Origin: an uncultured Chloroflexota bacterium
GTDB lineage: Bacteria > Chloroflexota > Chloroflexia > Thermomicrobiales > UBA6265
Direction of reading: 5' to 3'
DNA length: 45,546 bases
Assembly (NCBI GenBank): GCA_937870845.1
Contig: CALMZR010000035.1
Location: 1-45,546, forward strand
In this document: positions 26,418 through 34,160 of the stretch, piece after piece
How positions within the stretch are numbered: position 1 is the stretch's first letter
How the letters are laid out: every line of letters begins with the position of its first letter
Notes under the pieces: model-generated
The model's input: the letters and a program-made list of their open reading frames with translations, nothing else
The model's database searches: none
Told to the model about the DNA's origin: nothing
Position numbers and translations under genes: made by a program

Positions 26418-26483
26418 GAGATCGGTAAGTGGTGGGGTCACGGCGACCAGGGAGACGCCAGCGGAGGGTCGCGTCGTCCGATT

Positions 26484-26588
26484 CGCGTCATTCCGAGCGT
26501 CAGCGAGTGTTCCCAGGAATCTTCTCGAGGTCACCGACGCGACGTGTCATGGAGCGCCGAGATTCTTCTTCCGTCGGAATGACACGGT
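26484..26588. repeat. Dispersed palindromic repeat (copy C)
   Basis: Left arm GCGTCATTCCGAGCGTCAGC then CCAGGAATCTTC; right arm GAGATTCTTCTTCCGTCGGA then ATGACACGG. The two arms are imperfect inverted copies about 50 bp apart, typical of TGTCATTCCGAG-type palindromic repeats. It lies between convergent genes and its right end is only about 20 bp from the RNase H stop. Confidence 0.65.
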
Positions 26589-26608
26589 TGATGTGGCGCC
26601 GGATCGCG

Positions 26609-27178
26609 CTAGTGTCCGAATGCTCTCACCGATTCTCGGCGGGGGTGCCAGGCCAGGTCGACCGAGCCGAAGCGAGCCAGTAGTTCGTTCGCCTGGCGGT
26701 GGAGGGGTATCAAACCGGCGTGTTTCACCTTCCATTCCCCGGTCAGGCCGCGGATGACGAGCTGACTGTCGCCGCGCACGGCGATGGCGAGGCTGCTCGC
26801 CTTTGGGCCGACAATGTCGAGCAGAGCCTCCAGCCCGGCGATCAGGGCGCGGAACTCGGCTTGGTTGTTGGTCATGCGGCTCCCGAACTCCACCTGATCG
26901 TCGGCAAGACTGCCGTTCTGGCCGACGATTTCGTAGCTGCCGTAGCCGAGGCCGGGGTTGCCGAGTGATCCGCCGTCGAAGACCACGGTGAAGTCCGCTC
27001 CGGCGACCGCCGACGGCGTGCGCCGAGGGGCGGTCGCCGGAGCCGGTTTGCGGATGCGAACGGCTAGCGCCCGCTGCAAGTCCTCGACCAGCTCGAGCAG
27101 GTCCTCCCGAGAGAATGCGTTCGGGTCGACGTCAATGAGCATGCCGGCCGCGACGTCGTCCCCAGGGTCAAACGTCAC
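26609..27178 (-). CDS. RNase HI-domain protein
   Basis: 189 residues. An N-terminal acidic/helical segment of about 60 residues precedes an RNase HI domain. Catalytic residues seen: Asp in FDGGSLGNPG, Glu in NNQAEFRALIAGLEAL, Asp in VRGDSQLVI. The fourth carboxylate, normally Asp in an N-x-x-A-D motif at the end, is not there: the chain ends WHPRRESVRAFGH and stops. It may act on RNA-DNA hybrids in the cytoplasm, with lower activity if the last Asp is truly missing. GTG start overlaps the EF-G-like stop (GTGA), so it is co-translated with that gene. Confidence 0.82.
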   Translation of the reverse strand: MTFDPGDDVAAGMLIDVDPNAFSREDLLELVEDLQRALAVRIRKPAPATAPRRTPSAVAGADFTVVFDGGSLGNPGLGYGSYEIVGQNGSLADDQVEFGSRMTNNQAEFRALIAGLEALLDIVGPKASSLAIAVRGDSQLVIRGLTGEWKVKHAGLIPLHRQANELLARFGSVDLAWHPRRESVRAFGH

Positions 27179-29265
27179 GGGTGACTGGCCTCAGCCTGCT
27201 TGGTCGCCGCCGCTCGCACGTGTTCGGCGATATGGGCCGGGACCGCCTGGTAGTGCGAGAAATTGGTGGTGAACGAGCCTCGGCCCTGGGTAATGGATCG
27301 CAGGTCCGTGGCGTAGCGCTGCACTTCCGCGGCCGGAACGGTGGCCTCGATGGTGGTCGAGCCGTTGGAGCCCGGGTCCATGCCACTGACGTGCGCCCGC
27401 TTGGTGTTGAGGTCGCTCATGACGTCGCCGGTATAGGCCTCGGGCACGGTGACGCGCAGGGTAACGACCGGTTCGAGGAGGACAGGCTTGCCTTGCAGGA
27501 TGCCCTTCTTGAACGCCTCCTTCGAAGCGATCTTGAACGACATCTCGTTGGAGTCGACCGCGTGGTAGGAGCCGTCGGTAAGCGTCACCTTGACGTTGAC
27601 GACCGGATACCCTGCCAGCGGACCCGACTCCATCCCTTCGCGAACGCCTTTCTCGACGGCGGGGTAGAAGTTGCGCGGCACGGAGCCGCCAAAGACGCGC
27701 TCGCTGAACTCGAAGTCGGCGTCGGGCAGCGGTTCCAGCTCGAGGAAGACGTGGCCGTATTGACCGGCGCCGCCGGTCTGCTTCTTGTGCTTGTACTCGG
27801 CCAGTGTCTTGGCGGAGATGGTTTCGCGATAGGGCACGCGGGGCAGGCCGAGCTCGACGTTGACGCCGAAGCGGCGCGTCATGCGGTCGAGGGAGATCTG
27901 CACGTGCGGCTCGCCGAGACCGGAGAGGATCGTCTCGCCGGTGGCGGCGTCGCGGGAGAGCCGCAGCGTCGGATCCTCTTCGATGAGCCGCTGCAGAGCG
28001 GGACCCATCTTGTCGAGGTCGGTTTTCGACTTGGGATGGACGGACGTAGAGTAGGAGGGCGCAGGGAACTCGATGCCGGCGAGTTCGATCGGCCTGCTCT
28101 GATCGCAGAGCGTGTCGCCGGTCGCGACCGAGGCCAGCTTGGCGACGGCGCCGATGTCGCCGGCGTCGATGGCGTCGGTGTTGATGTGGTCCTTGCCCCG
28201 CACGTAGAAGAGCTGGCCCAGGCGCTCGTCTTCGCCGCGGGTGCTGTTCCAGGCGTGGGTATTCGACTTGATGGCCCCGGAGTAGACCCGGAAGTAGGTC
28301 ACGCGGCCGACGTGCGGATCGGCGAACGTCTTGAAGGCGATGGCGACCATGGGCGCGCCAGCGTCCGGCTCGATTGCGACCTCCTCGCCATTGAGGAACC
28401 CAGTTGTCTTCGCTTCGGCCGCGGACGGCAGCAACTCGACGATGGCGTCGAGGAGCTGCGCGACGCCCTTGTTCTGCGTGGCGGAGCCGACGAGGACAGG
28501 CACCACCACGCCGTCGGCGACGCACTGCTTCAGACCCGCGGCGAGCTCCTCGGTCGAGATCGGCTCGTCCTCGAGGTAGCGCATCATGAGATCTTCGTCC
28601 TGCTCGGCGATCGATTCGACGAGCTGACGGCGGTAGGTCTCTTCGTCCTCTTTGAGCTCGTCGGGGATAGGGCCGGAGGTGAACTCACCGGCGGCATTGT
28701 CGCCGTAGACGTGGGCCTCCTCGGAGAGGAGGTCGACGACGCCCTTGAATTGCTTTTCGGCGCCGATGGGAAACTGGATCGGCGCTACCGCGTTGCCGAA
28801 CGCTTCGCGGGCGGAGGCGAGGGCGCGGCCGAAATCGGCGTTCTCGCGGTCCATCTTGTTGATGAAGATGAGGCGCGGGATGCCGCGCTCCTCGGCCAGT
28901 CGCCAAGCTTGCTCGGTCCCGACCTCCACGCCGGCCGAAGCGTCGATGACGATGATGGCGGCGTCGGCGACGCGCAAAGCGGATTTCACCTCACCGATGA
29001 AGTCGGCGTAGCCCGGCGCGTCGATGATGTTGATCTTGGTGTCCCGCCACTCGATCGGGGCGATGGCGGCGCTGACCGAGATGCGGCGCTTGATCTCGTC
29101 CTGGTCGTAGTCGGTGACGGTGTTGCCATCGTCGACGCGGCCGAGACGCGTGGTGGCCTTGGCGTCGAAGAGGAGCGCCTCCGCCAGCGACGTCTTGCCC
29201 GCGCCACCGTGCGCAAACAATCCGACATTGCGGATGCGGTCGGCGGGATAGTGCGGCAGACTCAC
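27175..29265 (-). CDS. EF-G-like translational GTPase (EF-G2/FusA2 type)
   Basis: 696 residues with all five EF-G domains. The G motifs deviate: G1 is AHGGAGKT (18-25) in place of AHIDAGKT; G3 is DAPGY (82-86), so the GTPase-activating His of DTPGH is Tyr; G4 NKMD (135-138) is normal. EF-G-like paralogues with Gly-Tyr at this place (mycobacterial EF-G2 group) bind GTP but are poor or inactive as translocases, so this is probably the accessory paralogue and not the main EF-G. GTG start with a strong GGAGGAGGAG. No rpsL/rpsG/tuf neighbours, unlike the canonical fusA locus. Confidence 0.87.
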   Translation of the reverse strand: MSLPHYPADRIRNVGLFAHGGAGKTSLAEALLFDAKATTRLGRVDDGNTVTDYDQDEIKRRISVSAAIAPIEWRDTKINIIDAPGYADFIGEVKSALRVADAAIIVIDASAGVEVGTEQAWRLAEERGIPRLIFINKMDRENADFGRALASAREAFGNAVAPIQFPIGAEKQFKGVVDLLSEEAHVYGDNAAGEFTSGPIPDELKEDEETYRRQLVESIAEQDEDLMMRYLEDEPISTEELAAGLKQCVADGVVVPVLVGSATQNKGVAQLLDAIVELLPSAAEAKTTGFLNGEEVAIEPDAGAPMVAIAFKTFADPHVGRVTYFRVYSGAIKSNTHAWNSTRGEDERLGQLFYVRGKDHINTDAIDAGDIGAVAKLASVATGDTLCDQSRPIELAGIEFPAPSYSTSVHPKSKTDLDKMGPALQRLIEEDPTLRLSRDAATGETILSGLGEPHVQISLDRMTRRFGVNVELGLPRVPYRETISAKTLAEYKHKKQTGGAGQYGHVFLELEPLPDADFEFSERVFGGSVPRNFYPAVEKGVREGMESGPLAGYPVVNVKVTLTDGSYHAVDSNEMSFKIASKEAFKKGILQGKPVLLEPVVTLRVTVPEAYTGDVMSDLNTKRAHVSGMDPGSNGSTTIEATVPAAEVQRYATDLRSITQGRGSFTTNFSHYQAVPAHIAEHVRAAATKQAEASHP

Positions 29266-29503
29266 CGTGCTCCTCCTCCAGATTCGGTTGCAGTTCGATC
29301 CCTCGTCGATCGAGCGGCCCGCGCGCTGGGCGAGCCGTTGCCTGGCCGGGAGCGCCGGTGGGCGCCGCGCCGGCCGCATCGCGCCCATCCCGGTTGTGCG
29401 TTCGCTCCCCTCCTGGTGGAGAGACGCCGACGCTCGCCGCGATGGCGAACAGTCCGCACGGCCCAGGTGACGCTCGCGATGGTCGAGAGTATAGAAGGGG
29501 CCG

Positions 29504-29559
29504 CTGGCTGCTGGCTATTGGCTCGTGGCTGTTGGCTCCTGGCTGTTGGCGACTGGCAC
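29504..29559. repeat. 7-bp tandem array, 8 units (YTGGCTN)
   Basis: Eight degenerate units: CTGGCTG, CTGGCTA, TTGGCTC, GTGGCTG, TTGGCTC, CTGGCTG, TTGGCGA, CTGGCAC. They lie in the 408-bp spacer between the EF-G-like and PIN genes, which otherwise shows no gene. An inverted array lies 62 bp away. Confidence 0.75.
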
Positions 29560-29621
29560 TCGGAGAGCCAGGTGACAAGAGCGCAAAGTCGGGATCCTGG
29601 TCGGAGCTTCAGATTCAAGAT

Positions 29622-29677
29622 CCAGCAGCGAACAGCAAAGAGCCAGCAGCCAGCAGCCAGTGGCCAGCAGCCATTAG
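29622..29677. repeat. 7-bp tandem array, inverted partner (CCAGCAG)
   Basis: Eight units of period 7: CCAGCAG, CGAACAG, CAAAGAG, CCAGCAG, CCAGCAG, CCAGTGG, CCAGCAG, CCATTAG. This is the reverse complement type of the array at 29504-29559. RNA across both could form a long imperfect hairpin. The last bases overlap the PIN stop codon. Confidence 0.75.
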
Positions 29678-30078
29678 CCGAGCATCCCGAGAAAGCCGCG
29701 GTCGACGGCGAAGACGTCGGTGACGCCGAGCCGGTCGAGGACGGCGAGGTGGACGGCGTCGCTCAGACGGGCATCAGCAGGGGCGTGGCCTTCTTCAATG
29801 GCGCGACGGCCTTCCTCCAGGTCCGCGGGCGTGATGGGAAGGACGCGGATGTTGCAGTGCGCCAGCCAGGAGCGGGCCAGATCGGGGCCGAGCGCGGCCA
29901 GAACGAGGGCGTGGGCCTCGGCAAGGGCCAGGTCGGTCGTGAAGAATCGGAAGGCGCTTCGGACCAGGTCGTGGTAGGCGAAGACCGCGGCTTCATGGGT
30001 AGCGTCATCGCGGTCGGCAAGCGCGACGAGGGCCGAGGCGTCGACGAACACGACGGATGCGGCAGCTTCTTCCGCCAT
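29674..30078 (-). CDS. PIN-domain ribonuclease, probable VapC-like toxin
   Basis: 134 residues. PIN fold with the acidic site visible: Asp in VFVDASALVAL, Glu in TTDLALAEAHAL, Asp in LSDAVHLAV and Asp in FAVDRGF. A metal-dependent RNase that would cut specific RNAs when free. Start two bases after the HTH-protein stop, the usual antitoxin-toxin order. It is more like the COG2402-type PIN proteins than plasmid VapC; function as toxin is inferred from pairing. Confidence 0.82.
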   Translation of the reverse strand: MAEEAAASVVFVDASALVALADRDDATHEAAVFAYHDLVRSAFRFFTTDLALAEAHALVLAALGPDLARSWLAHCNIRVLPITPADLEEGRRAIEEGHAPADARLSDAVHLAVLDRLGVTDVFAVDRGFLGMLG

Positions 30079-30080
30079 CG

Positions 30081-30428
30081 CTAGGGATTCCTAACCAACG
30101 ACTGAAGATAGGCGATGCGGCCGATGGCGATGTCGGCGCCGCCGCTGCCCCCGATGGCGATGGCGCCGGCCAAGGGGTCCGGATCGCTGGATTCCAGGCG
30201 CTTGGAGACATCGGCGCTCTCGTGTCGGAGCTGAAGGAACGCCTCGGCGTCGGCGCGGTGGACGAACCATTGCCCTCCGAGACGCCGGCCGGGGAGCGCG
30301 CCCTCCCGCAAGTAGCGGCGAATCTGCTCGGTCGAGCGTTGCAGGAGTTTGGCTGTCTCGGCGACGGTCAGCAGACCGGTCGCATCGTGCTCCATGCCGT
30401 CGTCCCTCGGCGTCGTGTCCCGGTTCAT
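30081..30428 (-). CDS. Excisionase-like helix-turn-helix protein, probable antitoxin partner of PIN
   Basis: 115 residues. MerR/excisionase-type DNA-binding helix: LLTVAETAKLLQRSTEQIRR, then YLREGALPGRRLGGQWFVHRADAEAFL (about 19-66). The C-terminal 45 residues would bind the toxin. The ATG overlaps the aminopeptidase stop (ATGA), so the pair rides on the upstream operon, which is unusual for a self-regulated toxin-antitoxin locus. Confidence 0.75.
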   Translation of the reverse strand: MNRDTTPRDDGMEHDATGLLTVAETAKLLQRSTEQIRRYLREGALPGRRLGGQWFVHRADAEAFLQLRHESADVSKRLESSDPDPLAGAIAIGGSGGADIAIGRIAYLQSLVRNP

Positions 30429-31525
30429 ATCAGGTATTGGCCGTCGCGGAGGACGACCTCCCCGTCGGCCGTGACCTGGCCGCCTTGCCGCAGGTCGCGG
30501 ATGAGGTCCCAGTGGATGGCGGAACGGTTGCTGCTCCCGGTCTCGGGGTAGCCGGAGCCGAGCGCCATGTGGATCGTGCCGCCGATCTTCTCGTCGAGCA
30601 GAATGTTTCTGGTCCAGCGGTCGATGCCGTCGTTCGTGCCGAACGCGAACTCGCCAAGGCGACGGGCGCCGGGATCGGTGTCGAGGGTTTCGATCAAGAA
30701 TGCCTCGTTCTTAGCGGCGCTGGCGTCCACCACGACGCCGGCTGCGAAGCGGAGGCGGATGTCGACGATTTCTCGGCCCTGAGTGACGACCGGGAAGGAA
30801 AAACGGATGTGGCCTTCGGCCGAGTCCTCGAGCGGCCCGGTAAAGACCTCGCCCGAAGGGAAGTTGCGCTTGCCGTCGGAATTGATCCAACTGCGGCCGG
30901 CGACGCTCAGGCGCAGATCGGTGTCAGGGGCGGCGACGTGGATCTCGCCACGCCCGTCGAGCCACTCGATCATCCGGGCCTGGCGGGCGGAGAGCTCACG
31001 CCAAGCGGCGACGGGGTCCGGCCGATCGAGCATGCAGGCGGATGCAAGGAACGACGCGAACTCGTCCGTCGCCATGTCGGCGTCCTGGGCATAGGCGGCC
31101 GTGGGGAAGATCGTCAGCGACCACCGGCGCTCGCCACGTGCGGCGCGCTGGGCGGCGATTTCGCGCAACTCGGCGCGGGCGCGGTTCCAGACCGTTTGGC
31201 GTGCCGGGTCCGTGCCCGAAAGCGCGCGGGTGTTGGTGCTGGCGAGGATGTCGACGTTGATGTCGGCGTCCTCGCGCCACCAGCGCTCGACCGGCGAGAT
31301 GAACTGCAATTGCACGTCCGAGGCGACATTGAAGAGGTCGGTCTGCGATTCGGCGAACGTCGGGAGGAGGACCGGGTGGCCGCCGCGCTCGAGCACCGCC
31401 CGGTAGATGGCGCGCAGGAGGGGCTCGGCGGCGACGCCGCCGGAGATGGACACGGTGTCGCCCGGTTGCACCTCAGTCGAGTAGTCGACAAGGACGGCCG
31501 CCCAGCGATCGAACGACAACGCCAT
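30425..31525 (-). CDS. M29-family aminopeptidase
   Basis: 366 residues, thermophilic-type metallo-aminopeptidase (AmpS/AmpT family) releasing N-terminal residues from peptides in the cytosol. Metal ligands are visible: Glu in FPSGEVFTGP, Glu in RRLGEFAFGTN, His in GGTIHMALGSGYPETG and His/Asp in SAIHWDLI. Good Shine-Dalgarno (GGGGAGG). Its neighbours upstream (YdcZ-type transporter, enolase-superfamily enzyme, GNAT) suggest peptide or amino-acid salvage. Confidence 0.9.
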   Translation of the reverse strand: MALSFDRWAAVLVDYSTEVQPGDTVSISGGVAAEPLLRAIYRAVLERGGHPVLLPTFAESQTDLFNVASDVQLQFISPVERWWREDADINVDILASTNTRALSGTDPARQTVWNRARAELREIAAQRAARGERRWSLTIFPTAAYAQDADMATDEFASFLASACMLDRPDPVAAWRELSARQARMIEWLDGRGEIHVAAPDTDLRLSVAGRSWINSDGKRNFPSGEVFTGPLEDSAEGHIRFSFPVVTQGREIVDIRLRFAAGVVVDASAAKNEAFLIETLDTDPGARRLGEFAFGTNDGIDRWTRNILLDEKIGGTIHMALGSGYPETGSSNRSAIHWDLIRDLRQGGQVTADGEVVLRDGQYLI

Positions 31526-31543
31526 ACGAACCTCCCCTCGCCC

Positions 31544-32062
31544 TCAGCGCACGCCGCGGACGAGCGCAACGCCGACGAGCAGCGCGGCGATGCCGACCAC
31601 GCGTGGGGCATCGACCGAACGCGCCATCGTGCCAAAGGCGCCGACGTGGTCGAGGAGGACGCCGCCGCCGATCTGACCGGCCACGAACGCCGCCAGAAAC
31701 AGACCGATGCCGATTCTGGGCGCCAGGAACGACGCCGAAACCAGGAAGGGGACGGCGCCCAAGCCGGTCACCGCGTACACAGGCGAAAGGCCGCGCAGCG
31801 CCAGCGCCAGCAGCACCGCGGACGTGACGGCGATGGCGCCAATGACGATCGGGTGATCGAACGGCGCCGGCAGCGCGATCTTCGAACCGAACACGCCGCG
31901 CAGCGCGAGGACTAGCGCCAGACCGGCGACCGTCCCCAGGATCGAGACGAACGCGGCCTCAGCGGGTCCACGCGCCCGGCTCATCGCCCCGAGCAAGGCG
32001 ACCTGAAGCGCCTGCGCGACGCCGAGCGCGACCACGACCGAAATCCAGAACGCTTCGTTCAC
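31544..32062 (-). CDS. DMT-superfamily transporter, YdcZ/DUF606 type
   Basis: 172 residues with five predicted membrane helices. Family signature FVAGQIGGGVLLDHVGAFG near residue 125. A half-size transporter expected to work as a dimer. Substrate is unknown. It is 18 bp upstream of the aminopeptidase gene in the same unit. Confidence 0.78.
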   Translation of the reverse strand: MNEAFWISVVVALGVAQALQVALLGAMSRARGPAEAAFVSILGTVAGLALVLALRGVFGSKIALPAPFDHPIVIGAIAVTSAVLLALALRGLSPVYAVTGLGAVPFLVSASFLAPRIGIGLFLAAFVAGQIGGGVLLDHVGAFGTMARSVDAPRVVGIAALLVGVALVRGVR

Positions 32063-32084
32063 GAATCGTCCTCGCTGCGCTGGC

Positions 32085-33209
32085 TCATGCCGTCACCGTC
32101 CACCACGCGTCGCTGAAATGCTTGACGCGCTCGGTGTCGACCTCAATGCCGAGCCCCGGCGCCGAGGGCACGGTGACACGGTCCCCGTCGTACCAGGCGC
32201 CGGCATCGCCGATGTCTTCGGCGAGCATCAACGGACCTCCCATCTCGACGGTCTTGACGTTTGCACTAGCGGCGGCGGCGTGCAGCCCGGCCGCCGAGGC
32301 GATGGAGCTCTCGACCATGGTGCCGATCTGGGCGGGGATGCCGGCGGTCTCGGCGATGGCGTTGAGCTTCAGCGCGCTGAGGAGGCCGCCGGTCTTCATG
32401 AGTTTAATGTTGACCAGGTCGGCGGCGCGCAGAGAGACGGCGCGGAGCATGTCGCGGGGACCGTGGCATCCTTCATCGATCATGATGACGGCGCCGGTCT
32501 GGCGGCGCACCTCCGCCAGACCCTCCATGTCCCACCACAGGACGGGTTGCTCGATGTATGCCGGGAGATACGGCCCCATGGCACGGATGGCTCCAGTGGC
32601 CACGCCCGGCGTGCGCCAGCCCTGATTGACGTCGACCTTGATGGCGATGTCGGGTCCGACCGCGTCCCTCACCGCCGCGATGCGCCGCACGTCGAGGTTC
32701 GGGTTGGAAGCGTCGCCGACTTTGGCCTTGACGGTGTGAAATCCTGCCGCGATATGGCGGGCCGCGGTCTCCGCCATTGCGCTCGGCTCAGCCATGCTGA
32801 TCACGCGGGAGATCGACAGCGATGCGCGGGCGCGGCCGCCCAGCAATTGCCACAGGGGCACGTTCATCGCGCGGGCGAGCAGATCGTGCAAGGCAATGTC
32901 GACGGCCGCCTTGGCCGCCGGGGCGCCTTCGACGCGGGCGTCGAGGGCGAGCATCGCGGCTTCGCGGTCGCGGGCGTCGCGGCCGATGATGGCCGGGGCC
33001 AGGTCGTGGCGGAGCGTTTCGGCGACGCCGCGCCAGGTTTCGCCGGTGACGTGGGGGTCCGGGGTCGCTTCGCCCCAGCCCTCCAGGCCGTCGCTCGTGC
33101 GCACGCGCACCAGGACGCTGAGCGTGTCGGGGTAGGAGGCGTAGGCGACGACGAACGGCTCACGCAGCGGCAGGCGAATCGGGATGACGGCGACGGAGGA
33201 GATGATCAT
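32085..33209 (-). CDS. Enolase-superfamily enzyme, muconate-lactonizing subgroup (possible N-succinylamino acid racemase)
   Basis: 374 residues. N-terminal capping domain (residues 1-125) and (beta/alpha)7-barrel. Acid-base pair KxK in VKAKVGD and the second Lys in IKLMKTGG; metal ligands Asp in KVDVNQGW, Glu in YIEQP and Asp in MIDEGCHG. The C-terminal EMGGPLMLAED belongs to the muconate cycloisomerase/OSBS/NSAR group. No menaquinone or muconate genes are near; a GNAT acyltransferase directly precedes it, which fits N-acylamino acid racemase. Two starts are possible (33218 and 33209), neither with a good ribosome site. Confidence 0.85.
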   Translation of the reverse strand: MIISSVAVIPIRLPLREPFVVAYASYPDTLSVLVRVRTSDGLEGWGEATPDPHVTGETWRGVAETLRHDLAPAIIGRDARDREAAMLALDARVEGAPAAKAAVDIALHDLLARAMNVPLWQLLGGRARASLSISRVISMAEPSAMAETAARHIAAGFHTVKAKVGDASNPNLDVRRIAAVRDAVGPDIAIKVDVNQGWRTPGVATGAIRAMGPYLPAYIEQPVLWWDMEGLAEVRRQTGAVIMIDEGCHGPRDMLRAVSLRAADLVNIKLMKTGGLLSALKLNAIAETAGIPAQIGTMVESSIASAAGLHAAAASANVKTVEMGGPLMLAEDIGDAGAWYDGDRVTVPSAPGLGIEVDTERVKHFSDAWWTVTA

Positions 33210-33246
33210 GGGCGGCATGGTCGCACACGGCCGCCCAATTTGGGAA

Positions 33247-34146
33247 CTACGTTTCGCTCGGCTGCTGCCGCTCCAGAACGAGAGCCGGCGGCTGGTCTGG
33301 TTCGGCCGATTGGAACCCCGTGATGACGAACCCTTCGCCAAACGCGCCGCACAGCACCTCCCGGATGCGCATGCGCCAATCGAGCGCGCCCGCGAGGTCA
33401 TCGGCGAGCAGGGCGTCGATGTCGGCGGGGATGTCAACACGGGCCGTTCGCTCGCTGGTCCCTGACCGGTATGCAGGAAGCGGCGCGGTTTCGGCCGCGA
33501 TGGCCTCGCCACGGCCCAGCAGCCGCTGGACGACGGCGAGTGTCGTGATGCGCCAGGTGACGTGCAATCGGTCGGACGGCATGCCGCCATAGAGCCCCGG
33601 CGCGAATGTCGATCCATACCGGTCGATCTCGTATCTTGTGGCGACGGCGCCGAGCTTGCCGAAGTTCAATCGCGCGTTGGCCGCCCGGAGCGGGTCTACG
33701 GTCCAGACGATTTCCTCGAAGCCGCGTTGCAGGGCGACGGCCGCCTGCAAGCGTTTCAACTCCGCCGCCAAACCGAGGTTTCTGGCTTCTGGACGCACCG
33801 CGAGGAAGTCGGAAACGATGCGCGGGCGGCCGACGAAGCCGCCCCGGCCGACGAGCACGGCTGCTGCCTGGTCGATGTGCTCCGCCGCGAACGCGCCAAT
33901 GACGGCCCCACCAGTCTCCTCGATGACGATCAGCTCGTTGGCGGGGATGAGGTCGCGCTCGCTGACGCCGAACACGTCTTCCTGCAAGCGCTCGGCATGG
34001 GCGAGATCGTCCAGTGTCCGCAGGAGCCGAAAGCGGATGTCGCGGCCGCGCAGCGAGCGGACCCACCCTGACGCTTCGTCCCCGACGAAGCCGAGCGCGG
34101 CCGCGTCCGGGCGCCACGACTCGGGGGTGTCCTTTGCGCTCTCCAC
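33247..34146 (-). CDS. GNAT-family acyltransferase (COG3375-like)
   Basis: 299 residues. GNAT core in the first two thirds: LQEDVFGVSERDLIPANELI, GGAVIGAFAA, VSDFLAVRPEARNLGLAAELK (acyl-CoA loop region) and VDPLRAANARLNFGKLGAVATRY. The last 90 residues are an extra domain. Proteins of this type are paired with enolase-superfamily N-succinylamino acid racemases, where they succinylate D-amino acids. GTG start with GGAG 11 bp upstream. It sits between the lipoprotein and the racemase-like gene. Confidence 0.8.
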   Translation of the reverse strand: MESAKDTPESWRPDAAALGFVGDEASGWVRSLRGRDIRFRLLRTLDDLAHAERLQEDVFGVSERDLIPANELIVIEETGGAVIGAFAAEHIDQAAAVLVGRGGFVGRPRIVSDFLAVRPEARNLGLAAELKRLQAAVALQRGFEEIVWTVDPLRAANARLNFGKLGAVATRYEIDRYGSTFAPGLYGGMPSDRLHVTWRITTLAVVQRLLGRGEAIAAETAPLPAYRSGTSERTARVDIPADIDALLADDLAGALDWRMRIREVLCGAFGEGFVITGFQSAEPDQPPALVLERQQPSET

Positions 34147-34160
34147 GGGGCAGAGCTCCG

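Noticed and set aside
26720-26740. TGTTTCACCTTCC resembles the left half of the parS site
   Set aside because: Only the left half matches TGTTTCACGTGAAACA, the dyad is missing, and the sequence is within the RNase HI coding region.
29504-29677. CRISPR array
   Set aside because: Repeat period is 7 bp with no spacers; no cas genes are in the window.
27181-30084. 967-codon open frame on the plus strand opposite the EF-G-like gene
   Set aside because: Composition (Gly/Asp/Val/Leu repeats) is that of an antisense frame; the minus-strand EF-G reading has all its motifs.
32085-33209. Sugar-acid dehydratase completing the island pathway
   Set aside because: It belongs to the enolase superfamily, but KxK/K and the EMGGPLMLAED end place it in the muconate-lactonizing/racemase subgroup, and it lies in a different unit 10 kb away.
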